A stretch of DNA of 64,000 bases. Origin: Roseomonas fluvialis (GTDB taxonomy: Bacteria; Pseudomonadota; Alphaproteobacteria; Acetobacterales; Acetobacteraceae). How positions within the stretch are numbered: position 1 is the first letter of the stretch; each line of letters starts with the position of its first letter. Shown here piece by piece: positions 56,796-64,000 of the stretch. The position numbers were made by a program, and so were the translations under genes. The notes beneath the pieces are model-generated. The model ran no database searches. It had not been told where the DNA came from and saw nothing but the letters and a program-made list of their open reading frames with translations. The stretch lies in the NCBI RefSeq assembly GCF_022846615.1, contig NZ_AP025637.1:3063001-3127000 (forward strand). Reading direction: 5' to 3'.

Positions 56796-57788
56796 TTACA
56801 GGTAGTCGGACAGACGGGGACGATACCACGCGAGCGACCGCCGCAAGCCCTCATCCAGGTCGACCTTGGGCGCCCAGCCTGAAGCATTTCGGAAGGCGGT
56901 GTCGTCGGCGGCATAGGAGCCGATGTCGATCGGCGCACGGTCGGCGGGGAACTCTCGGGTTTCGAAGGACCCCTGCCCGCCATTGGCGGCGATCAGGCGG
57001 TTGGCGAGGTCGAGCAGCGAGGTCGGCGGGCTCCCGCCAAGGTTGAAGACCTGCCCCGAAAGCGCTGGTTCGGAAGCCTTTTCGGCCGAAACCAGGAAGG
57101 CGTCGGTGACGTCCTCCACATAGGTCAGGTCGCGCAACTGCGCCCCACCCCACACTTCGAAGGGCTCGTTCTCCAGCACGCGGCGGATCCAGATGCCGAG
57201 GAAGGTCTGTCGCGCGTCGCGGATGCGCAGACGCGGCCCGTAGCAATTGGTCAGGCGCAGCGAGACGACTGGGCGGTGATGGACGCGCTGTTCCAGCAGC
57301 CAGTACTGCTCGCCCGCCCATTTCGACACGCCGTTGGCGTCGGGTGGGTTGACCGGGTGCAGTTCGTCGACCGGCAGGGCGCGCGGGCGGCCGTAGAACT
57401 GGCGGGTCGAGGCGTGCACCACGGTCGCCTTGGGCGCGACCTCGCGCATCACGCCGATCAGGCGGACCTGTGCCACTGCGTTGATGGCAATGTCGGCGAC
57501 CGGGTCCTTCTGGCCGCCCATGTGGGAGGTCTGGGCGGCCATGTTGAACAGCACGTCCACGCCCTCGCACAGGGAATGGAGCTCGGTGTCGCGGATGTCC
57601 CCGCGCACCAGCAGCACGCCCGCCCCTTCGAGGTTGCGGGCCGAGGCGCCGCCATCGGGCATCATGGCATCGAGCGCGGTGACACGCGCACCAAGCCCAG
57701 CCAGGGCATGGCACAGGTTCGACCCCAGGAAGCCCGCGCCCCCCGTCACCAGCACCCGCCGGCCGCGCCAGAATTCGGGGGTCACCAT
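56796..57788 (-). CDS. NAD-dependent sugar epimerase/dehydratase with Asn in place of catalytic Tyr
   Basis: A 330-residue extended SDR. The nucleotide loop is VLVTGGAGFLGSNLCHALAG (GxxGxxG). At the catalytic YxxxK site the sequence is DANGVSKWAGEQYWLLEQ: Lys156 is present but the Tyr is Asn152. The following RLTNCYGPRLRIRDARQTF and EVWGGAQLRDLTYVEDV are strongly conserved in a subfamily I recall having the same Asn, so it is a subgroup trait rather than a mutation. It probably provides the keto-sugar substrate for the adjacent aminotransferase. Confidence 0.83.
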   Translation of the reverse strand: MVTPEFWRGRRVLVTGGAGFLGSNLCHALAGLGARVTALDAMMPDGGASARNLEGAGVLLVRGDIRDTELHSLCEGVDVLFNMAAQTSHMGGQKDPVADIAINAVAQVRLIGVMREVAPKATVVHASTRQFYGRPRALPVDELHPVNPPDANGVSKWAGEQYWLLEQRVHHRPVVSLRLTNCYGPRLRIRDARQTFLGIWIRRVLENEPFEVWGGAQLRDLTYVEDVTDAFLVSAEKASEPALSGQVFNLGGSPPTSLLDLANRLIAANGGQGSFETREFPADRAPIDIGSYAADDTAFRNASGWAPKVDLDEGLRRSLAWYRPRLSDYL

Positions 57789-57849
57789 GTCCGTCTCGTG
57801 TCCTTGTGCAGTCTGGTCATGCTGGTCTCCGATTGCGGCGGAAAGCCGC

Positions 57850-58806
57850 CTAGTCGCCGGCGGGACCGGGGCGCTTCGGGGGCGGTTCCGCGCCCAGCAC
57901 ACGCCGGGTGCGCATGATCTCGGCGAAGCCGAACAGCAGCAGCACCTGGCCCGCCACCACCTGCAGCGAGGCGAGCAGCCGGATGCCATCGTCATGTGGC
58001 GTGACGTCGCCGTACCCGACAGTGGCCTGGGTCACCAGGGAGAAATACAGCGCATCCGGGAAAGGTAGCGGCACCGGCCCCTGCGGCCCGTGGAACAGCG
58101 GCACCATCGAGAGCCCCTGCGCGATCCGGTAGAAGCAGGCGAACAGGATCACCAGCATCACATACATCGCGAGGAACGCCACAACCGGCACCAGCATCCG
58201 TGCGGCGCGCCCGGCGAGTTCCTCGGTGATCAGCGCCATGTCGGTCAGCAGCAGCACCACCGTGCGCACCGACGCGGCGACGATCACCGAGATGACCAGC
58301 ATCGCGGCGACCAGCCCCGCGCCCTGGTCGAAGACCGGCAGGCGGTTGACCGGCAAGGCCAGCGAGAAGGCACCCACCGCCCAGACCGGGATCAGCCAGC
58401 GCGCCATGCGCGGCAGGTGCCCCAGGTCGAAGGGCCGTGCCGCCTCCGCCACCAGGCGCAGGGATCGGCGGCGCCACCACACGGCTGCCAGGAAGAACGC
58501 CACCGGCAGCAGGAACGCCAGCGCGCGGGCCGGTTGCGGCGCCTCCGGAAAGGCCGCGCGCCCCATCACGGCGAACAGGCAGGCATAGACCGCGAGGCCG
58601 GCGCTGGTGCCGAAGGCGAAGTGCAGCCCATGCGGGAACAGCAGATACAGCGTGCCGAGCCCGAGCGCCGCGACGCCGATGACCAGGAAGGGAAAGACGG
58701 TGCCCTGGTCGGCCAGTCCGCCGGCGACGACCAGGCCAAAGCCCAGCGTCATGGCGACCGATCGCAGCCAGCCCTCGGGCAGGACCGGGCGGGCGCCCTG
58801 CGGCAT
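57850..58806 (-). CDS. Potassium-channel-like membrane protein
   Basis: A 318-residue protein with several N-terminal hydrophobic helices (LGFGLVVAGGLADQGTVFPFLVIGVAALGLG and later AFLLPVAFFLAAVWW). A C-terminal pore module has a pore helix and filter TQATVGYGDVTPHD at about residue 260 and a final helix VVAGQVLLLFGFAEIMR. The TVGYGD filter is that of K+ channels. There is no RCK or cyclic-nucleotide domain, so gating is unclear. It lies after the RidA gene on the same strand with a 2-base gap. Confidence 0.85.
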   Translation of the reverse strand: MPQGARPVLPEGWLRSVAMTLGFGLVVAGGLADQGTVFPFLVIGVAALGLGTLYLLFPHGLHFAFGTSAGLAVYACLFAVMGRAAFPEAPQPARALAFLLPVAFFLAAVWWRRRSLRLVAEAARPFDLGHLPRMARWLIPVWAVGAFSLALPVNRLPVFDQGAGLVAAMLVISVIVAASVRTVVLLLTDMALITEELAGRAARMLVPVVAFLAMYVMLVILFACFYRIAQGLSMVPLFHGPQGPVPLPFPDALYFSLVTQATVGYGDVTPHDDGIRLLASLQVVAGQVLLLFGFAEIMRTRRVLGAEPPPKRPGPAGD

Positions 58807-58808
58807 GG

Positions 58809-59159
58809 TCAGGGGGCCAGCGCGACGCCGGTGATCTCGACCCGCCAGGACGGGTCGACCAGCGGGGCCTCGATGGTCATGCGCGCGGGCTTGTGGCCAG
58901 GGTCGAGCCAGGCATCCCAGGCGCGGTTCATGGCCGGGGCGTCGCGGATGTCCGCCAGCACCACGGTCACGCTGACGAGGGCGCGCTTGTCCGTGCCCGC
59001 TTCCGCCAGCAGGGCGTCGATCTGGGCCAGGATGTCGGCCGTCTGGCCCTCGGCATCCAGGGTGGCGTCGTCAGCCACCTGGCCGGCCAGCCAGACCATG
59101 CCGCCGGCCACCACGGCGCCCGACAGGCGCTGTTCCTCCGCCAGTCGCCGGATCGGCAT
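58809..59159 (-). CDS. RidA/YjgF-family protein
   Basis: A 116-residue RidA-fold protein: VVAGGMVWLAGQVADDATLDAEGQTADILAQIDALLAEAG, then VSVTVVLADIRDAPAMNRAW and RMTIEAPLVDPSWRVEITGVA. The family's Arg that contacts the imine carboxylate (in PxRxTV/EV) is present as PARMTIEAP. RidA proteins deaminate reactive enamines and imines; many paralogues act in ureide or amine catabolism. Confidence 0.87.
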   Translation of the reverse strand: MPIRRLAEEQRLSGAVVAGGMVWLAGQVADDATLDAEGQTADILAQIDALLAEAGTDKRALVSVTVVLADIRDAPAMNRAWDAWLDPGHKPARMTIEAPLVDPSWRVEITGVALAP

Positions 59160-59215
59160 GGGTTATTTCCTCCACGGTTGAAGTTCGGCCATAAGCCGGC
59201 GCGGAGGTTCAGCCC

Positions 59216-59719
59216 ATGCGCCCGATTCTATCCAGCGTGATTCTCGCGAGCCGCTGGCTCGCCGCGATTTTCCTGATCGGGATGACCGTGGCGCTGGCGC
59301 TGTTCGCCGCGCGCTTCGTGACCAAGCTGGTGAAGTTCGGCACCGGGGTATTCTCGGCGCCCGAGGACCAGGCGTTGCTCGACCTGCTGCACCTGCTCGA
59401 CTGGACGCTGGTGGCGGCGCTGGTGGTGATGGTGATCCTGGCGTCCTGGGACAGCCTGGTGGCGCCCTTCGACGAGGGCAAGGCAAGCGGCATGGCCTGG
59501 ATCCGCAAGCTCGACCCGGGCAACCTGAAGGTGAAGCTGGCGGGGTCGATCGTCGCGATTTCCTCGATCCAGCTGCTGCAGCAGTTCCTGCGGGCCGACA
59601 GCTATTCCGACCGGACGCTGGCCTGGGCGATGGGGCTGCACGCCATGTTCCTGGTGGGGGCACTGGTGCTGGCGCTGACCGACCGGATTTCGGCCGGTCC
59701 GAAGGCGCCGAAAGAGTAA
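59216..59719 (+). CDS. UPF0114 (YqhA) family membrane protein
   Basis: A 167-residue protein with three or four transmembrane helices: SSVILASRWLAAIFLIGMTVALALFAARF, LDWTLVAALVVMVILASWDSLV and the C-terminal MGLHAMFLVGALVLALTDRI. It matches the YqhA/TIGR00645 family, whose role is unknown. It is divergent from RidA with about 56 bases between starts. Confidence 0.83.
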   Translation: MRPILSSVILASRWLAAIFLIGMTVALALFAARFVTKLVKFGTGVFSAPEDQALLDLLHLLDWTLVAALVVMVILASWDSLVAPFDEGKASGMAWIRKLDPGNLKVKLAGSIVAISSIQLLQQFLRADSYSDRTLAWAMGLHAMFLVGALVLALTDRISAGPKAPKE

Positions 59720-60017
59720 CGGCCGCACTCACCTGTCAGGTGGGCAGGACGGTGCTTGGCATGTCCAGCCGGCCTGACAGGGAGTTTTCGCGGCTGCGTC
59801 TGGGCGGTGCGCCAAAACGGGACTCAACTGAGTCATTTACCGCGCCGCGCTCAGATGGAAGGTTAAGAGAACCCCCGACAGGCACCATTTGATTCGCGTT
59901 TTTCCTTCGTCAATTTTCGTTTTCGCTCCGCGAGAAATACGCTTTTCGCTTGCCCGGCGAGCGACACCCCATCTTTATTCGCCAATAGGTTGATATTTGG
60001 GGTCATACATTCCTGTC
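59720..60017. promoter_or_regulatory. AT-rich region with two palindromes upstream of an orphan gene
   Basis: Nothing codes here. CACCTGTCAGGTG (59730-59742) and GACTCAACTGAGTC (59821-59834) are perfect inverted repeats. From about 59885 to the ATG the sequence is clearly AT-richer than its surroundings (T-rich tracts such as GCGTTTTTCCTTCG and AATTTTCGTTTTCGC), which would suit a promoter and may mark transferred DNA. Confidence 0.5.
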
Positions 60018-60668
60018 ATGAGTGAAATCCGCCGCCTGGAGCGCCGCCCAGCCCGTCTCGACACCATCATTCGCGACCGGCTCAAGACCTGGCCACAACG
60101 CCCGCCCGGGGCATCCAGCCTCGGCACCGAGGGCGCCTGGCTACGCGGCCGACCGAGTGATGGGGAACCGGTCGCGCAGCCCTACCTCAAGATCCCCGGA
60201 TCGGACCGCATGCGGACCATCCCGGACGGGCTCTGGCTGCATTTCGGCGGCACGGCCGAGGATCCCTACGCGGACATCCTCTGCATCGAGGCATGCTCGA
60301 CCTTCCAGAACCTGCTGGACAAGCGGTCACGCTTCGCGCCGTCGACCATCTCGCTGCTGGCGCATTGCCCGCTGCCCTGGCTGCTGGCGCCGCTCCAGGC
60401 CAATGACAGCACGCCGCGCTGGCTGATCATTCCGTTCCTGGCCAGCGAGCCCACCGCCGCACTGACGCTGCCCGTGCGCGACCTGCGGGTGCTCTATGGC
60501 CTGCAGCGCGACCACTACCAGGGCTTCGCACGGCACCAGATGCCGCATCCGCACGAATACTTCTGCCCGATGGATGCGCTGACGGCGCATGAGGGGCACG
60601 AAAACCCGGCGATGCGGTCCCTGTTGGCGCGCGCCTCGGCCGCCTCGGCCTTCATGGACCCGCCCTGA
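60018..60668 (+). CDS. Orphan protein of unknown function
   Basis: A 216-residue soluble protein starting MSEIRRLERRPARLDTIIRD. Notable stretches are DGLWLHFGGTAEDPYADILCIEACSTFQNLLDKRS, ISLLAHCPLPWLLAPLQ, AALTLPVRDLRVLYGLQRDHY and HPHEYFCPMDALTAHEG. The composition is ordinary, with well-spaced hydrophobic strands, so the frame is convincingly coding. I recognise no domain. It is preceded by the AT-rich region, and a TTG start seven codons upstream is possible. Confidence 0.68.
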   Translation: MSEIRRLERRPARLDTIIRDRLKTWPQRPPGASSLGTEGAWLRGRPSDGEPVAQPYLKIPGSDRMRTIPDGLWLHFGGTAEDPYADILCIEACSTFQNLLDKRSRFAPSTISLLAHCPLPWLLAPLQANDSTPRWLIIPFLASEPTAALTLPVRDLRVLYGLQRDHYQGFARHQMPHPHEYFCPMDALTAHEGHENPAMRSLLARASAASAFMDPP

Positions 60669-60963
60669 GACGCAGGTCGCGTCCGGCACGGGACCGACCA
60701 CCGGGCGCCGCCGGCCTTGACCCCCCACCGGCAGGGCGCCCAGGCTGGCGCCAACCTGGCGCGGCGCGTGCCACGATGGCACCGGGACTTCGCACCATCC
60801 TGGACTTGGCATGCCTGGACCCAGAGCGCCGCCCGCCCGCGCTTCGGGTTGGACTGGCGCCATGGCGTGCGGACGCGATGGCCCGCGACCGCAGCGGCTT
60901 CCCGCCGCGCAAGGCGGCGCGACTGTCGGCCGAGATATATAAATCAGAACATGGACTTGCCGA
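60669..60963. other. Intergenic stretch with AT-rich promoter-like end
   Basis: No gene seen; a 63-codon plus-strand frame looks like shadow. AGATATATAAATCAGAACATG near 60932-60953 is a TATA-rich patch just before the VOC-like start. Confidence 0.45.
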
Positions 60964-61356
60964 ATGATCTTCAATCATGTCGCGAACCGCCTGGACCCCC
61001 GGCACTTCGAGACCATCGTCGCGATGCTGACCGAACGCCTCGGCTTCGTCGTGCTGCGGCGGACCGAACGCTCGATCTGGCTGCGCCAGACCGGTGCCAC
61101 CGTCGACCTGCAGTTCAGTCGCAGCGAGACCGCAAATCGCGATGCCGACAAGCAACGGTCCCAAGTCGCCTTCCTCAGCGAGACGCCGCGGCAAGACCTC
61201 GAGGCGCTGGCGGAATGGTTGCAGGCGCGTGGCCTGGCGGCCGAGGTGGGGGCCTATTCCGACCGGGAGTTCTTCCTCGATGCGCCCGACGCCTTCGTGG
61301 ATTTCGTGATCGAGGCGATGCGCCCGGAACTGGCCGACTACGGCACCGTGGGGTGA
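60964..61356 (+). CDS. VOC (glyoxalase/bleomycin-resistance) superfamily-like protein
   Basis: A 130-residue protein: FNHVANRLDPRHFETIVAML, FVVLRRTERSIWLRQTGATVDLQF, then EWLQARGLAAEVGAYSDREFFLDAPDAFVDFVIE. The beta-alpha-beta-beta-beta order with a C-terminal FFLDAP strand is that of VOC domains, though the metal ligands are not obvious. It begins right after an AT-rich patch. Function unknown. Confidence 0.65.
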   Translation: MIFNHVANRLDPRHFETIVAMLTERLGFVVLRRTERSIWLRQTGATVDLQFSRSETANRDADKQRSQVAFLSETPRQDLEALAEWLQARGLAAEVGAYSDREFFLDAPDAFVDFVIEAMRPELADYGTVG

Positions 61357-61523
61357 TCCGCGCGGGCGCGGGAACAGGCACCACCCGCCCGCGGATTGGG
61401 CAGGGCCGCCCGCCATGGCCGATCATTTCGCGGCGCCCCCGCTGCCCGCCCTTGCGAAGCACCCCGCTCATGCCCCAGGAAAGCGCATGGGCCGGCTCAA
61501 CCGGCCGCATGGGAGACGATGTG

Positions 61524-62546
61524 ATGGTCCATGGCTTCACCCGGCGCGCGGCGCTGCTCGCCGCCGGCGGCACGCTGGCCGCCCCGATGGCCGCCCGCGC
61601 CCAGGCGCCGCGCGTGCGCCTGATGCTCGACTGGGCCTTCCAGTCGCCCAACGCCTTCGCCTTGGTCGCGCGCGAGAAGGGCTACTTCCGCGCCGCCGGC
61701 GTCGATGTGCAGGTCGATCGCGGCCAGGGCGGTGGCGCGGTGCCGGTCGCACTCGCCGGCGGCAGCTACGACATGGGCTACGCCGACATCAACCCGACCA
61801 TCCGCTTCATGGCCGAGAACCCCGACCGCGGGATCGTCGCCGTGGCGGTGCTGCATGACCGGTCGCCGCTCTGCGCCATCGTGCGCGCCGACGGGCCGAT
61901 CCGCACGCCGAAGGACCTTGAAGGCAAGCGGCTCGCGGCACCCGACTTCGACGCCGGGCGGCAGCTGTTCCCGGCCTTCGCCCGCGCGGCCGGGATCGAT
62001 GCGTCGAAGGTGACCTTCCTCTCGGTCACGCCGGCGCTGCGCGAGCCCATGCTGGTGCGGCGCGAGGCCGATGGCGTGACCGGCTTCGTGACGACATCGG
62101 CGCTGGCGCTCAAGGGTATCGGAATGGCGATGAACCAGCAGCGCATCATGATGTACTACGACCACGGGCTGAACCTGTATGGCGGGGCGATCCTGACCAC
62201 CCGCGCCTTCCTCGAGCGCAACCCCGAGGCAGTGCGCGGTGCCACGGCCGCGCTGATGAAGGCCTATATCGAGACCATCAGGAACGGGACCGAGATGCTG
62301 GACGTGCTGAAGCGCGTCGAACCCCTGACCGACGTGGCGCTGGAGCGCGAGCGGCACGAGCTCAACCTCGAGCGCGTGATCCTGACGGACAATGTGCGGG
62401 CCAACGGCATTTCGGCGGTTGATCCGGCGCGGCTGCAGGCCGGCATCGTGGCGGTGGAGCAGGCGTACAACCTCACGCCGCGGCTGCAGGCGGCGCAGAT
62501 CTACACGACAGACTTCCTGCCGCCGGCGGCCGACCGGCGCATCTGA
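61524..62546 (+). CDS. NMT1/THI5-type ABC transporter substrate-binding protein
   Basis: A 340-residue periplasmic binding protein with a Tat-like signal (TRRAALLAAGGTLAAPMAARA). The mature part has RLMLDWAFQSPNAFALVAREKGYFRAAGVDVQVDRG, the KGYF...GVDV hallmark of SsuA/THI5/NMT1-like receptors, and IRTPKDLEGKRLAAPDF. The family carries sulfonates, nitrate, thiamine precursors, riboflavin or hydroxymethylpyrimidine. The ATPase and permease genes follow, completing the importer. I saw no TPP or FMN riboswitch ahead of it. Confidence 0.85.
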   Translation: MVHGFTRRAALLAAGGTLAAPMAARAQAPRVRLMLDWAFQSPNAFALVAREKGYFRAAGVDVQVDRGQGGGAVPVALAGGSYDMGYADINPTIRFMAENPDRGIVAVAVLHDRSPLCAIVRADGPIRTPKDLEGKRLAAPDFDAGRQLFPAFARAAGIDASKVTFLSVTPALREPMLVRREADGVTGFVTTSALALKGIGMAMNQQRIMMYYDHGLNLYGGAILTTRAFLERNPEAVRGATAALMKAYIETIRNGTEMLDVLKRVEPLTDVALERERHELNLERVILTDNVRANGISAVDPARLQAGIVAVEQAYNLTPRLQAAQIYTTDFLPPAADRRI

Positions 62547-62763
62547 GGAACCGCCCGCGCGCCGGGTCGCGGGGCCGGTCCCGGCCCTGCCCTGGTCGCT
62601 CGCCGGGCGGGTGGGTGCTGTGCCCGCGGCACCGGCGGATCGGCGGCGCCTGCGGTGCATTGCCCGGCCGCCGCGCGGCACCGCGTTGCGCGGCACGATA
62701 TGTGCCTCGCGTGACATGCCTCGCCTGCCGCACAGACGCCCGTCCCAGCCCCAGGGTCATCGC
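62547..62763. other. Intergenic stretch inside the importer operon
   Basis: 217 bases without a gene. High-GC with no clear terminator; the ATPase ATG follows CCCAGGGTCATCGC. Confidence 0.35.
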
Positions 62764-63570
62764 ATGAACGCCATCCCGCCCCCCTTCGTGCAGATCGACG
62801 GCGTCGCCATGCGCTATGGCGGCGTGGAGGGCACGCTGGCGCTGCGCGGCTGCAGCCTGGACGTGGCGGAGGGCGAATTCGTCGCCGTGGTCGGCCCGTC
62901 GGGCTGCGGCAAGTCGACGCTGATGCGCCTGGTCACGGGCCTCTGGCCGCCGACCGAGGGCACCGTCATCGTCGATGGGCAGGAAGTGGCCGGCCCGCTC
63001 TCGATCGCGGGGATGGCCTTCCAGAACCCGACCCTGCTGCCCTGGCGCAACATCATGGACAACGTGATGCTGCCCCTGGAAGTGGTGCAGCCGCATCGAC
63101 GCCAGCTGCGCAGCCAGCGCGGCCACTACGAACACAAGGCGCGCGAACTCCTGAAACTGGTCGGACTGGCGGGGTTCGAGGCGAAGTTCCCCTGGCAGCT
63201 TTCCGGCGGGATGCAGCAGCGCGCATCCTTGTGCCGCGCCCTGGTGCACGACCCGCGGCTGCTGATGCTGGACGAACCCTTCGGCGCTCTCGATGTCTTC
63301 ACGCGCGAGGACCTGTGGGACGTGCTGCAGGATGTCTGGATCGCCCGCAAGCCCACCGTCATCCTGGTGACGCACGACCTCAAGGAGGCCGTGTATCTGT
63401 CGGACCGCGTGCTGATCATGTCGAACCGGCCCGGGCGGATCATCGCCGAGCGCACCGTGCCGTATGGGCGGCGGCGCAGCCTCGACATCACCTACACCGC
63501 GGAATTCCAGGCGATCGTGCATGAACTGCGCGAGCGAATCTCCGATGCCCGCAAGGCGGAGGCCGCCTGA
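62764..63570 (+). CDS. ABC transporter ATP-binding protein (NitT/TauT type)
   Basis: A 268-residue ATPase. Walker A GPSGCGKSTLMRLVTG is at about residue 45, Q-loop MAFQNPTLLPWRNIMDNVMLPLEV, signature LSGGMQQRASLCRALV, Walker B LLMLDEPFGALD and switch His in VTHDLKEAVY. It has the shape of SsuB/TauB/NrtD-type proteins for aliphatic-compound importers. Its TGA shares a base with the permease ATG (TGATG). Confidence 0.88.
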   Translation: MNAIPPPFVQIDGVAMRYGGVEGTLALRGCSLDVAEGEFVAVVGPSGCGKSTLMRLVTGLWPPTEGTVIVDGQEVAGPLSIAGMAFQNPTLLPWRNIMDNVMLPLEVVQPHRRQLRSQRGHYEHKARELLKLVGLAGFEAKFPWQLSGGMQQRASLCRALVHDPRLLMLDEPFGALDVFTREDLWDVLQDVWIARKPTVILVTHDLKEAVYLSDRVLIMSNRPGRIIAERTVPYGRRRSLDITYTAEFQAIVHELRERISDARKAEAA

Positions 63571-64000
63571 TGGCCGCGCCCCGTTCCGCCGAAGCCCTGG
63601 CCGAGGCCGCCCGCCGCCGCCGTCGGCTCGAGACTGCGCTGCCCTGGCTGGTCATCGCGGGCATGTTCCTGGTCTGGGAGGTCGCCTGCCGCGTCTTCGA
63701 CATCCCTGTCTTCATCCTGCCGGCGCCGACGGTGATCGCCGAGAGCATGGTGAAGTGGTGGAGCCCCCTGCTGACGAATTCCTGGGCAACCCTGCAGACC
63801 ACGGTGGTCGGCTTCCTCATGGCGGTGATCTTCGGGCTGCTGCTGGGTGTGGCGATCGGGTCGTCGGTGCTGGTCTATCGCGGGCTCTATCCGCTGCTGA
63901 TCGCGTTCAACTCGGTGCCCAAGGTGGCGGTGGTGCCGATCCTGGTGATCTGGTTCGGCGCGGGCTTCTGGCCGGCGGTGCTGACCGCCTTCCTGATCTC
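63570..64000 (+). CDS. ABC transporter permease (3' end beyond window)
   Basis: 143 codons of a TauC/SsuC-type permease: ALPWLVIAGMFLVWEVACRVF first helix, then FILPAPTVIAESM, TTVVGFLMAVIFGLLLGVAIG and PLLIAFNSVPKVAVVPILVIWFGAG, the EAA-type cytoplasmic loop that contacts the ATPase. The first 20 residues are basic and cytoplasmic. The gene overlaps the ATPase stop by one base (TGATG) and runs off the window. Confidence 0.87.
   Translation, partial: MAAPRSAEALAEAARRRRRLETALPWLVIAGMFLVWEVACRVFDIPVFILPAPTVIAESMVKWWSPLLTNSWATLQTTVVGFLMAVIFGLLLGVAIGSSVLVYRGLYPLLIAFNSVPKVAVVPILVIWFGAGFWPAVLTAFLI

Noticed and set aside
61357-61523. TPP or FMN riboswitch ahead of the THI5-like importer
   Set aside because: I looked for the THI-box and RFN-type conserved strings and saw neither.

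Overview
The window is very GC-rich (roughly 70 % by eye) and densely coded on both strands, with many ATGA, GTGA and TTGA stop/start overlaps and several GTG or TTG starts. Marker families (UPF0262, an AAKKP-repeat histone H1-like protein, a Bug-type solute receptor, tandem EamA exporters, a palindromic AGAGCAT-type intergenic element) point to an alphaproteobacterium, most likely a Roseomonas-like member of the Acetobacteraceae. That placement is inference. No rRNA, tRNA, CRISPR array, prophage or complete insertion sequence was seen.

Layout. 1-2481 (-): two paralogous proteins of a family with a TEKT-type C-terminal motif, with the remnant of a third copy between them. 2564-3603 (+): two half-size, overlapping membrane permeases. 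3646-7994 (+): a tightly packed cassette of a RibD-type reductase, a BchC-like zinc-less dehydrogenase, a small membrane protein, a pterin-synthase-like enzyme lacking key residues, a GT4 glycosyltransferase and a methyltransferase. It looks like an uncharacterised pathway to a glycosylated, methylated pterin- or deazapurine-like compound and is the best candidate for a new system. 8007-10727 (+): cupin, tetronate-type sugar acid kinase and aldolase/decarboxylase, DUF4406. 10737-13805: MgtC-like protein, Bug receptor, nitroreductase, NTF2-like enzyme. 13980-18789 (-): a seven-gene same-strand run of DUF983, UPF0262, a Phd/PIN toxin-antitoxin pair with a palindromic operator, mtnA, a cysteine hydrolase and a GlcD-type FAD oxidase.

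18924-29342: racemase, TPR protein, ABC exporter, lipoprotein, cytochrome P450, secreted protein, an AraC-TolB-like-TPR regulator divergent from a vanadium haloperoxidase-like enzyme with an altered active-site loop, and a solo transposase N-terminal domain. 29354-38525: two D-carbamoylase-type nitrilases, an NTF2-flavin monooxygenase fusion, an MFS permease, an allantoinase/hydantoinase-like amidohydrolase and small membrane proteins. Together with the racemase these suggest scavenging of cyclic ureides or hydantoins. 38504-42700: LysR regulator divergent from prpD, GNAT, prpC (methylcitrate module). 42701-43989: a 24-bp tandem repeat, a long non-coding stretch and the H1-like gene with a clear terminator.

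44062-51191: GNAT, MBL hydrolase, two tandem EamA exporters separated by a palindromic repeat, a methyltransferase-GT2-flippase set for lipid-linked glycosylation, two DUF3574-like proteins and a secreted protein. 51352-59719: a divergent PEP carboxylase, a nitronate monooxygenase-like flavoprotein, a repeat-rich intergenic block, an aminotransferase and SDR pair for an amino sugar, a K+ channel, RidA and UPF0114. 59720-64000: an AT-rich island with palindromes before an orphan gene, a VOC-like protein, and a NitT/TauT/Thi5-type ABC importer running off the window end.
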